The translations under genes were made by a program, and so were the position numbers. Positions 52,430 to 59,911 of a stretch of DNA of 64,000 nt are shown one piece after another. Below the pieces are notes generated by a model. That model made no database searches and was not told where the DNA came from. It worked only from the letters and a program-made list of their open reading frames with translations. This DNA is from Marinicella litoralis. GTDB lineage: Bacteria > Pseudomonadota > Gammaproteobacteria > Xanthomonadales > Marinicellaceae. Within the stretch, counting starts at the first letter, position 1. Each line of letters opens with the position of its first letter. The stretch covers positions 1,044,337 to 1,108,336 of the forward strand of contig NZ_NIHB01000001.1 of NCBI RefSeq assembly GCF_002591915.1, written 5' to 3'.

Positions 52430-54022
52430 TCAAGTACCCAACGGTTCGGATAAATTTTGTTTTAAGCTTTGCAAATGTTCTATGGCTTGACCAACGGTTT
52501 CAATGTCATCCAGTAAATTGGGGTTGAATGGACTTTTTTGATTCATTTGTGAGATGTAATGCGCTCCCACCAGAATGGATTTTTGTAAATCATTCAACGG
52601 ATCGTCGGCATAATCTTTATCACTGGTTTGAGGTATACATGGTTCATCAATGACTGGAAAATTGGTTCGTTTTGTATCCGAAAATACCGAACCAAAAGAA
52701 GGCGCCTGCTTGTCTCTGTCCGTCAACCCTTCCAGGTCCCATTTTTCACACATGGTTTTGATAAAAGAGCAATGTTCATATGGGTCATTGATGATGGTGT
52801 TTTCAGGCAAGTAAGCGGAAACCATCACCATGGGTACCCTGATGCCAAGGCGATCGAATCTGAACCCTTTTTGTCCAGGTGCCTGACTCAATGCTGTAGG
52901 CAGCTGGGGCGGAGCGATGTGGTCAAAGCACCCACCGTGCTCATCATATGTAATGATTAATAAAGTGTTGTCTTTGTATTGACTGGACATCAATGAGGTG
53001 TAGACATCCCAAATTAACTTTTCACCCAATAGCACTGAGCCCTCTCGGGTCGGTCCATCATCATCAATCAGGCCCACATCGACTGAAGAAGGGTGCTGGT
53101 CATTGTGTTGTCCCAGGAATTTGGGTTCAATGAATGCGTATTGCGGTAACTGGCCTGTTTTCAGGTCATTTTTAAAAGCAGTGAGTTTATCACCAGCGCG
53201 GATCACATTTTTGTGTTTAAAATTGTTGACCAATTCAGTCAGTGAAAATGAGTCTTCGATATAGACGGCATGGGAAATTTTATTTGCTTTCATGCGGTCA
53301 AACAGGGTTTTTTGTTTCCATACATTTTTCGCCCAAGAAGCCATTGCTTTGACGTCCCTCCAAGCACCACCTGAGTCCAATGGATTGACCACTTTGCCTG
53401 CTGAAGTGCCGGCATGCCAAAAAGACCGGTTACACCATGTTTGACTCGGTACTGAACAAAACCAATGGTCAAAAACAGCAAATTCTTTGGCCAAGGTGCT
53501 CAATACATTGACCTGACAAGGCTTGAAGCATTGCATGATTGCACTGTACATATCATAACCTGGGTCGTTGTAGTGCTTGCCCTTCTTGCTGTTCAAGGCA
53601 TTGAGTGTATTGACATAATCTTTGATAAAGCCATCCATTGGCGGTGGGTTGGGTACTGAGCTCGGCATGTTGTAGGGCGCAACCATGTTGGCAGCCGAAA
53701 CACGGCAATTATCCGGGTTGATGTAGTTATAGATTTGGCTGTTGACATGTTGATAAACCTCACCTGGGTCAGGGAATGGTTGGTGATAATTTGTGGCTTT
53801 AAAGGGTTTTATTGATGGGTGTTGGGTAAAATCTTTGACCCATGAGGGTACGGGCAAGGCGCCATCAAATTGATTTAAACCTGCGAATTTTTTACCAGCA
53901 GGCACTTCCTCGTCGGTGTATAAGTAACCCAGCAGATTATCGAATGAACGATTTTCCAACATCAACACGACCACATGATCAAAGGTTGCCAATCCTTTTT
54001 TATCAGCAGATACTTTTTGCAT
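52430..54022 (-). CDS. Phospholipase C / phosphoesterase family protein (PF04185 type)
   Basis: The 530-residue protein has the alkaline-phosphatase-like PLC fold: DHVVVLMLENRSFDNLLGYL at the N-terminus, and ITYDEHGGCFDHIAPP carrying metal-binding Asp/His near the centre. IPMV-like and SFIKTMCEKWDLE blocks follow. GGGGGA lies directly before the ATG, a strong ribosome site. No signal peptide is apparent, unlike most secreted PLCs, so it may be cytoplasmic or exported by another route. Convergent with the kinase gene, about 40 bases apart. Confidence 0.85.
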   Translation of the reverse strand: MQKVSADKKGLATFDHVVVLMLENRSFDNLLGYLYTDEEVPAGKKFAGLNQFDGALPVPSWVKDFTQHPSIKPFKATNYHQPFPDPGEVYQHVNSQIYNYINPDNCRVSAANMVAPYNMPSSVPNPPPMDGFIKDYVNTLNALNSKKGKHYNDPGYDMYSAIMQCFKPCQVNVLSTLAKEFAVFDHWFCSVPSQTWCNRSFWHAGTSAGKVVNPLDSGGAWRDVKAMASWAKNVWKQKTLFDRMKANKISHAVYIEDSFSLTELVNNFKHKNVIRAGDKLTAFKNDLKTGQLPQYAFIEPKFLGQHNDQHPSSVDVGLIDDDGPTREGSVLLGEKLIWDVYTSLMSSQYKDNTLLIITYDEHGGCFDHIAPPQLPTALSQAPGQKGFRFDRLGIRVPMVMVSAYLPENTIINDPYEHCSFIKTMCEKWDLEGLTDRDKQAPSFGSVFSDTKRTNFPVIDEPCIPQTSDKDYADDPLNDLQKSILVGAHYISQMNQKSPFNPNLLDDIETVGQAIEHLQSLKQNLSEPLGT

Positions 54023-54394
54023 AATTCCCCCTTAAACGAATGTTTCAGCAAATACCAGTGAAATGGAGTGATGACTGCTTTGCTGATTAATTTTTTAATT
54101 GTTGTGTTTTTTATTTATTATACATTAATCACAGATAATATGTGCATCACAGAATAATTCACTCAATGGGCTCGTAAACTCATGGGTCTTGCCTCATCAA
54201 ACACTGGTTTTTTAGAATTTATAATCACAACGGTGAAAAGTATGGACCCTTGACTGGTTTGATTATTCAACAGTGTGGATTGGTTTTCACCATGAGGGTT
54301 TTATTCAATGTAAAAACAAATTGCGTTTCTGTTGTCCTGTGTTTCATTGATGTGTCGTGAAGTTCAATAAGTCAAACTTATTGGAATCATTAAA
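54023..54394. other. Intergenic region between phosphoesterase and fibre genes
   Basis: The 372 bases separate two divergent genes and hold no further gene I can support. They are A/T rich near 54090-54160. A perfect inverted repeat lies at 54365-54383 next to the fibre gene start. No convincing -35/-10 pair was found. Confidence 0.4.
54365..54383. promoter_or_regulatory. Perfect inverted repeat upstream of the fibre gene
   Basis: CAATAAGT and ACTTATTG flank the loop CAA. The second arm runs straight into GGAATC, the only ribosome-site-like sequence, 9-11 bases before the ATG at 54395. It could be an operator or a hairpin that hides the ribosome site. Confidence 0.4.
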
Positions 54395-56503
54395 ATGAAA
54401 CAAAAACTGAATATTTTTATCGCGGCGGTCTTAATCATCATCAGCACTTTTGGGAATGTAAAAGCAGCCACTCAACAAGGTTCCTATTTTACCTACCAAG
54501 GTGAATTGATGGCCAACAGCGTGGCAGCCAACGGTGCTTATGACATCACGGTAGAATTGTATGATGCAATGACTGGCGGCTTGATGGTCAGCAGTCAAGC
54601 ATTGACATCCGTTGCCGTTGTTGATGGTATATTTTCAATTCAAGTAGATGTTGGAGACGTGCCATTTATGGGCAATGAAAACTGGATTGAGTTAAAAGTT
54701 CGACCCGCCAGTACTGGGACGTTTACTACATTAACACCTCGTCAGTTGATTACCAATTCGCCTTACGCCATCCAATCACAGTTCGTTGGCGAAGACGGTG
54801 TTGACGCCGCGTCAATCAAAGACAACAGTATTCTGAACAGTCACTTAAGCAATGGTATTGTTGATACCGCAGAGTTAATTGATTTGGCGGTTACCAACGC
54901 AAAAATTGCCAGCGGTGCGATCACCACAGGAAAAATAGCATTGGGTGCGGTGCGAACGGATGAGATTTTGAACGGCACCATCGTGGCAGCAGATGTTGAT
55001 TCAAATTCAATCCAGCAACGGGTCAGTGCTGCATGCAACGCAGGAAGCAGCATCCGACAAATCAACAGTGATGGATCGGTCGCTTGTGAAACCGATGACA
55101 CCGGTGGCAGCAGTGGATGGGGTCTCAGCGGTAATGCAGGAACCAACCCGGCAACCCAATTTCTGGGCACCTCGGATGATGCAGACTTTGTGATGAAAGT
55201 GGATGGGTCGCAAGTTGCTTTTTTTGATGCTTCCAGCCGAAATATTATTTTTGGCACAGACACCAACACCATTGGATTTGAAGGCAAAGACTCAAGTATA
55301 GCGGGTGGCAGTGGTAATACCATCAATGTAAACTCGTTGAGTAGCCACATGACCATCGGTGGTGGAAGTGATAACGCAATCACCACAGCCGCAGCAGGCG
55401 GCAACTCATCCAATGTAACCATAGCTGGAGGTAGGGATAATGTAGCAGCCAGAGAAGCCGCGACCATTGGTGGTGGTAAAAGAAACCAAGCCATACAATT
55501 ATTTTCAACGGTGTCAGGTGGCCTCTCCAACAAAGCCACTGCCGAAGCATCCACAGTGCCAGGAGGCGAAAGCAATACAGCGGGCGGAAAACACAGTTTT
55601 GCTGCAGGTAGAACGGCAGTGGTCAGAGATGCGGCTGCTGTTGGCGGCGGCGACACCGATGGTGATGAAGGCACATTTATCTGGTCATCAAGAGACTCTT
55701 ACTTTACCTCTACTGGGCCTGAACAATTTTTGATTCAAGCCGACGGCGGTGTCGGTATTGGTACCAATGAACCAAAATCACCCATTCATTTGGTGGGTTC
55801 TGGCACATCAAACAGTTCGATCCCCGGGTCAGATGAAGTGATGTTGCTGTTAGAGTCAAATTCTGCCAATGGTGATGTGGCCCTCGTACTGGATAAAAAC
55901 TCAGAAAATTCTCATGCAAGCTTGGTATTTTCAGAAAATGGTCAAATCGCCTATGACATGCGGGAAACAGCCGCTTCGGGTATTGAGTTCAATAGTTATG
56001 ACAGTTCAAGTATAGCCACTTTGATCATGCGATTGATAGCCACCACGGGCGTCCCCAATCGAGTTGATATCAATGGCAATCTTGAGCCGCAAAGCGGTAA
56101 CACTTTCAATTTTGGTAGTGCCTTATTTCGTTGGAAAAACATCTATACAGTTAACCCTGTCGATGTCAGTTCTGATAAACGATTGAAGTCGCAGATTGAA
56201 AATTTGGATTATGGTTTGGCTGAAGTTTTGGCCATGCGCCCCGTCAGTTATTACTGGAAAAATGGAGACACTGAACAGTTGCACCTGGGATTGATTGCAC
56301 AGGAAGTAGAAAACATAGTGCCTGAAATCGTCAGTAAGACCGCAGATCAAGCTGCCATGCGATCCATGCGCTATACAGAGCTGGTGCCAGTGTTGATTAA
56401 AGCCACCCAAGAACAGCAAATCATCATTGACCAACAAAACCATAAAATTGAAAAATTACAGGCTTTGGTAGAAGGTCTGATTTCAGTTCAAAACCAAAAA
56501 TAG
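54395..56503 (+). CDS. Exported fibre protein with YadA-head-like repeats and S74 chaperone domain
   Basis: The 702-residue product has a signal peptide (MKQKLNIFIAAVLIIISTFG, to KA). The middle is a repeated left-handed beta-roll (AGGSGNTINV, IGGGSDNAIT, IAGGRDNVAA, IGGGKRNQAI, VSGGLSNKAT, VPGGESNTAG, AAGRTAVV), as in trimeric autotransporter heads. The C-terminus, from about residue 588, is an intramolecular chaperone of the Peptidase_S74 type (SSDKRLKSQIENLDYGLA, GLIAQEVENIVPEIV). The Ser-Asp-Lys-Arg-Leu-Lys site is where self-cleavage would occur. A trimeric fibre at the cell surface is likely. It is followed in 10 bases by the tagged small gene. Confidence 0.85.
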   Translation: MKQKLNIFIAAVLIIISTFGNVKAATQQGSYFTYQGELMANSVAANGAYDITVELYDAMTGGLMVSSQALTSVAVVDGIFSIQVDVGDVPFMGNENWIELKVRPASTGTFTTLTPRQLITNSPYAIQSQFVGEDGVDAASIKDNSILNSHLSNGIVDTAELIDLAVTNAKIASGAITTGKIALGAVRTDEILNGTIVAADVDSNSIQQRVSAACNAGSSIRQINSDGSVACETDDTGGSSGWGLSGNAGTNPATQFLGTSDDADFVMKVDGSQVAFFDASSRNIIFGTDTNTIGFEGKDSSIAGGSGNTINVNSLSSHMTIGGGSDNAITTAAAGGNSSNVTIAGGRDNVAAREAATIGGGKRNQAIQLFSTVSGGLSNKATAEASTVPGGESNTAGGKHSFAAGRTAVVRDAAAVGGGDTDGDEGTFIWSSRDSYFTSTGPEQFLIQADGGVGIGTNEPKSPIHLVGSGTSNSSIPGSDEVMLLLESNSANGDVALVLDKNSENSHASLVFSENGQIAYDMRETAASGIEFNSYDSSSIATLIMRLIATTGVPNRVDINGNLEPQSGNTFNFGSALFRWKNIYTVNPVDVSSDKRLKSQIENLDYGLAEVLAMRPVSYYWKNGDTEQLHLGLIAQEVENIVPEIVSKTADQAAMRSMRYTELVPVLIKATQEQQIIIDQQNHKIEKLQALVEGLISVQNQK

Positions 56504-56513
56504 GAGCATTCGC

Positions 56514-56804
56514 ATGATTAATTTTAAGGTGTTGCTGCTCAGTCTGTTGATGCTTTCTGTGGCTTTTCATGGCAAGGCAAAAGATTCAAACTCAGAAACT
56601 TCCCAGGGAGCGATTCAGTATGCCATCAAGAAACACACCATAGATGCTGGGGGCGGTCAATCAGCAGCTGGTCAGTTTAAGCTCACTGGTACCATGGGCC
56701 AATTTGATGGCAACCACCTTGCCTCAGGTGGTTTCTATGTCTTTAAAGGTGGGTTTCATAGTAAACACAATAATGACTTGATTTTCCAACATGGCTTTGA
56801 CTAA
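56514..56804 (+). CDS. Small exported protein ending in LIFQHGFD
   Basis: The 96-residue product has a signal peptide (MINFKVLLLSLLMLSVAFHGKA). The short mature part contains IDAGGGQSAAGQFKLTGTMG and LASGGFYVFKGGFH, a motif pair seen in many longer bacterial cell-surface proteins (GGGxSxGGxYxLSGTIGQ type). It ends exactly in NNDLIFQHGFD, the recurrent tag. It is 10 bases after the fibre gene with GGAG upstream, so the two are one operon. A small surface partner of the fibre is likely. Confidence 0.7.
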   Translation: MINFKVLLLSLLMLSVAFHGKAKDSNSETSQGAIQYAIKKHTIDAGGGQSAAGQFKLTGTMGQFDGNHLASGGFYVFKGGFHSKHNNDLIFQHGFD

Positions 56805-56913
56805 ACAAGGCATTCAAACCTCGTCGGTGAGTCAATCCATTAAAGTGAACCATGCAATGCTGATTTGACTGGTGCCGATGCCATGGTTTTGTTCTATAAT
56901 TTGTGCTTGGTTG

Positions 56914-56976
56914 AAAGCTGAATGTAATCAGCTTTTCATAAGGTGTCATATGACCACTGCTGGTGGTCATTACTTT
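56914..56976 (+). terminator. Two hairpins ahead of rlmB
   Basis: AAAGCTGA/TCAGCTTT (56914-56921 with 56928-56935) and ATGACCAC/GTGGTCAT (56950-56957 with 56963-56970), the second followed by TACTTTTT. They lie after the fibre operon and inside what would be the rlmB leader if the TATAAT at 56895-56900 is its -10. Either a terminator of the upstream operon or an attenuating leader. Confidence 0.5.
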
Positions 56977-57017
56977 TTAGCATGAAGAGGTGCAACTTGA
57001 TGGTTGCAACGGAGTTT

Positions 57018-57764
57018 ATGAGTACAGAAAAAAACAACCTGATTTTTGGCATCCACGCCGTTGAGATGGCACTTAAGGCTGGTGATCAAGTCACAGAAAT
57101 TTGGTTGCAAAAAGATGCACAGAACAAACGCTTATTAAACTTATTGATGGCAGTAGAAAAGTCTGGGCTGCGAATCAATCGGGTGAGCCTTCAAGATCTT
57201 GATCGCTTATGTAATGAACGCCACCAAGGTGTGGTGGCGAGTATTCATGCCGTGCATTTGAAATCTGAGAAAGACCTCAAAGTGGCTTTAAAGCAATGGG
57301 ACAAGCCGTTGATTCTGATTTTAGACTGTATAGAGGACCCGAGGAATTTGGGTGCCTGTTTGCGCAGTGCCGATGCGGCTGGGGTTACGGCAGTGGTTTT
57401 TGGTAAGGACAAATCTGCCTCCATCACACCGATCACTCACAAAACAGCGGCCGGTGCCGTTGAACATTTAGAGTTATTTCAAGTGACCAATCTGGTGCGC
57501 GCCATTGAAGCCATAAAAGAAGCAGGGGTTTGGGTTTATGGAACGGCATTGGATGAAGCAAGCATGGATATTTATCAAGCGGATTTAACCGGCCCAGTAG
57601 CCATCATTTTAGGCAATGAGGGCAAAGGCCTGCGACATTTGGTGAAGCAATCCTGTGACCATTTGATACACATTCCAATGGCCGGCGAAGTACAATCATT
57701 GAATGTTTCAGTGGCCACGGGAGTGGCCTTGTTTGAGGTCGTGAGACAGCGAAATTTGGCGTGA
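57018..57764 (+). CDS. rlmB: 23S rRNA (guanosine-2'-O)-methyltransferase RlmB
   Basis: The 248-residue SpoU-type methyltransferase modifies G2251 of 23S rRNA. NLIFGIHAVEMAL at the N-terminus matches E. coli RlmB. The trefoil-knot motifs are ILDCIEDPRNLGACLRSADA, IILGNEGKGLRHLV and IPMAGEVQSLNVSVATGVAL. GGAG lies 4 bases before the ATG at 57018, which also fits the E. coli start. In many gammaproteobacteria it follows rnr directly; here the two are apart. Confidence 0.95.
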   Translation: MSTEKNNLIFGIHAVEMALKAGDQVTEIWLQKDAQNKRLLNLLMAVEKSGLRINRVSLQDLDRLCNERHQGVVASIHAVHLKSEKDLKVALKQWDKPLILILDCIEDPRNLGACLRSADAAGVTAVVFGKDKSASITPITHKTAAGAVEHLELFQVTNLVRAIEAIKEAGVWVYGTALDEASMDIYQADLTGPVAIILGNEGKGLRHLVKQSCDHLIHIPMAGEVQSLNVSVATGVALFEVVRQRNLA

Positions 57765-57844
57765 TAAATGGCTTGTCACACCAACAACAGATACATTGAG
57801 GACCTTGAAACCAGGGTTTAATTAATACATTGACAGGACAATTT

Positions 57845-58126
57845 ATGCTGAAAAGTATTCAACACAATCCAGAATCACACCGGTTTGAAGTTCATCTAGA
57901 AGGTCTCAACGCTTATATGAGCTATGTCTTAACCGAGGACGTCATCGAATACAACCACACCATAGTACCCAAAGCTTTGGGGGGTAGGGGGATTGGTTCA
58001 GAATTGGTTAAATATGGCCTGGCATATGCGCGAGTCAATCACTTAGCGGTGATTCCAAGCTGTTCTTTTGTGGCGGCATACATTCAAAAACACCCTGAAT
58101 TTCAAGACTTGTTGGTGGACCAATGA
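57845..58126 (+). CDS. GNAT family N-acetyltransferase (small, COG2388-like)
   Basis: The 93-residue protein is one GNAT domain. The acetyl-CoA loop is ALGGRGIGSELVKYGLAYAR, and the C-terminus IPSCSFVAAYIQKHPEFQDL is typical of this small group. AGGA is 6 bases before the ATG at 57845. It overlaps the DUF4124-type gene by four bases, suggesting coupled translation. Confidence 0.85.
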   Translation: MLKSIQHNPESHRFEVHLEGLNAYMSYVLTEDVIEYNHTIVPKALGGRGIGSELVKYGLAYARVNHLAVIPSCSFVAAYIQKHPEFQDLLVDQ

Positions 58127-58719
58127 GCAAGGCTTTGCTGTTATTTTTAAGCGTTCCGGTGTTTGTTTTTGCAGGACCGGTTTATCAATGTGAAAGTTTG
58201 GATGGCAGCCATGTATATCAGGACCAAGCCTGCAAGGGTGAAACATTGAAAGTGATCGATGATGGTGAAGAAAAACACAAAGCCATGTTTACCCAGGCGA
58301 TGGTTCAAGTACTGGCCAAGCTAACCCAGAAAAAAGCCACAGCGTACAATGATTCAACCAAAATGAAAGCGATGGAGGTGCTGGCGATGACTGATGCTGC
58401 CAAAAGTTATGCATTCACGCAAGTTTATGCGGTGTCAACCAAGTATTGTGGCAGGGATGTTGAATCCGCTCTTTTGAATTATCAAAACCAAGCTTCTGAA
58501 GTGATTGCTTTGGGTGCTTATTATTACAGTCAAGGTATTGATGCCAATTTGGATGGTAATGATTTCAGCCAATCAGGTCAGCAACTCACTGCAGCCTTGT
58601 ATGAAATGACAAAGGGCTTAGATTTGGAACATCAAAAGGCCAGTGAATCGGAACTAGTAAGAAAATGTAAAGAAGCCAAAAATGCGCTGAACTCCTTGGC
58701 GTTTTTGTATTCAAATTAA
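58123..58719 (+). CDS. Exported DUF4124-type protein
   Basis: The 198-residue product has a signal peptide (MSKALLLFLSVPVFVFA). The first mature stretch VYQCESLDGSHVYQDQACKG is a DUF4124-like motif (two Cys, DGxxVYQDxxC) known from periplasmic proteins of gammaproteobacteria. The rest is helical and soluble with a few cysteines. Translation is coupled to the upstream GNAT gene. Function unknown. Confidence 0.75.
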   Translation: MSKALLLFLSVPVFVFAGPVYQCESLDGSHVYQDQACKGETLKVIDDGEEKHKAMFTQAMVQVLAKLTQKKATAYNDSTKMKAMEVLAMTDAAKSYAFTQVYAVSTKYCGRDVESALLNYQNQASEVIALGAYYYSQGIDANLDGNDFSQSGQQLTAALYEMTKGLDLEHQKASESELVRKCKEAKNALNSLAFLYSN

Positions 58720-58796
58720 TGAATACAGACCTGACGAAGGTTGCCAACCGCTTAGACTTCGATTTGCAATTTAACTCTCAAAGGAATTAATATGCC

Positions 58797-59825
58797 ATGA
58801 TGATTTGGCTTGATGCATTTTTTCGTTTTTCTGGGGTGGGCATGTTGTTGTTCACTGTCTTTATGGCACTGCGGGATTTATCCAAATCATCTTCATTGGT
58901 TTTGTTGTTGTTGGTTCAGCTTTGTATGCTTTGTCACTTTCTGGGGTTTACCCCCAATCATTTTAATCTGCCATATGGTATAAGAGTGAGTTTTAGGCTG
59001 ATAGATGTATTTTTATTAAGTACAGTCTGGTTGTTTGTCTTGTCTTTGTTCCAAAAAAATTTCAGAGTCAATTTTTTTCATGTTTTAACCGCTGTACTGA
59101 TGGGTTGGGTCATGTTGATGGAACGGTTCGTTTATTTTGGTTGGCTTGATGACTTACCTGGCTGGTGGCCCAGTATGGTTAACAGCATGGCTTTCATATT
59201 GGTCATGCATATGCTGGCAGTGACCCTGTTAGGTCGCAATGATGATTTATTGGAAAAACGAAGAAAATCTCGTTTGTACATGGTTTTGGTGATCGCCACT
59301 TCAACATTGTTGACTTTGGTATTAGGTTCAATGTTGTTACAAGAATACCAAGCAACGGTAAATGTAATCAGTTTATCACCTGCCATTTTCGGTATGGCTG
59401 TTTGGATGTTGCAAATTGAGCCGAATACCTTTTCTTTTAAACCTAATAACCAGTTGGATAAAGTCAAATTTTCGGCAAGGGATCATGCATTGCAACTTAA
59501 ATTGGATGAGGTCATTGAACGGCATCGGTGTTATTTAGAACCGAATATTACGATTGATACATTGGCCAGTCGATTGGCTGTGAGTGCACCCAGATTGAGG
59601 GTTTTTATTAATCATCAATTGGGGTTTAGTAATTTCAGTAGTTACATCAACAGTTATCGAATTGAAGCGATAAAAACAGCTTTGCAAGACAATAACAAAG
59701 AGCACATTCCGATTTTGACACTGGCTTTGAATCATGGTTTCAATTCTTTGGCGCCATTCAACCGTGCATTTAAGCAACAAGTGGGCCTTACACCTTCTGT
59801 ATACCGAAAAAATCTAGCAAAATAA
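58797..59825 (+). CDS. Membrane-anchored AraC family regulator
   Basis: The 342-residue protein has about seven N-terminal membrane segments (residues 1-205). A cytoplasmic AraC-type HTH runs from about 235 to 340 (ITIDTLASRLAVSAPRLRVF, FSNFSSYINSYRIEAIKTAL, LALNHGFNSLAPFNRAFKQQ). AGGA lies about 15 bases upstream of the start, with a competing short ATG between. An 11-bp direct repeat directly downstream and in front of the amidohydrolase gene is the likely binding site. The signal is unknown. Confidence 0.88.
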   Translation: MMIWLDAFFRFSGVGMLLFTVFMALRDLSKSSSLVLLLLVQLCMLCHFLGFTPNHFNLPYGIRVSFRLIDVFLLSTVWLFVLSLFQKNFRVNFFHVLTAVLMGWVMLMERFVYFGWLDDLPGWWPSMVNSMAFILVMHMLAVTLLGRNDDLLEKRRKSRLYMVLVIATSTLLTLVLGSMLLQEYQATVNVISLSPAIFGMAVWMLQIEPNTFSFKPNNQLDKVKFSARDHALQLKLDEVIERHRCYLEPNITIDTLASRLAVSAPRLRVFINHQLGFSNFSSYINSYRIEAIKTALQDNNKEHIPILTLALNHGFNSLAPFNRAFKQQVGLTPSVYRKNLAK

Positions 59826-59829
59826 CAGA

Positions 59830-59861
59830 TTCGATCAGACTTTATATATTTTCGATCAGAC
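59830..59861 (+). promoter_or_regulatory. AraC-type operator: 11-bp direct repeats with 21-bp period
   Basis: TTCGATCAGAC occurs at 59830-59840 and 59851-59861. AraC proteins bind direct repeats two helical turns apart, and 21 bases is exactly that. It lies 5 bases after the AraC stop and 50 bases before the amidohydrolase ATG, so the upstream regulator is the natural candidate. Confidence 0.75.
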
Positions 59862-59911
59862 GAACAAGGCATAAAAACATATCATGTTGGTTTTCATTTA
59901 GGTGTATTAAC

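Noticed and set aside
54841-55674. Antisense reading frame of 277 residues in the fibre gene
   Set aside because: It is the mirror of the Gly/Ala/Ser/Asn-rich repeats, giving Pro/Leu/Ser-rich nonsense with no ribosome site or motif.
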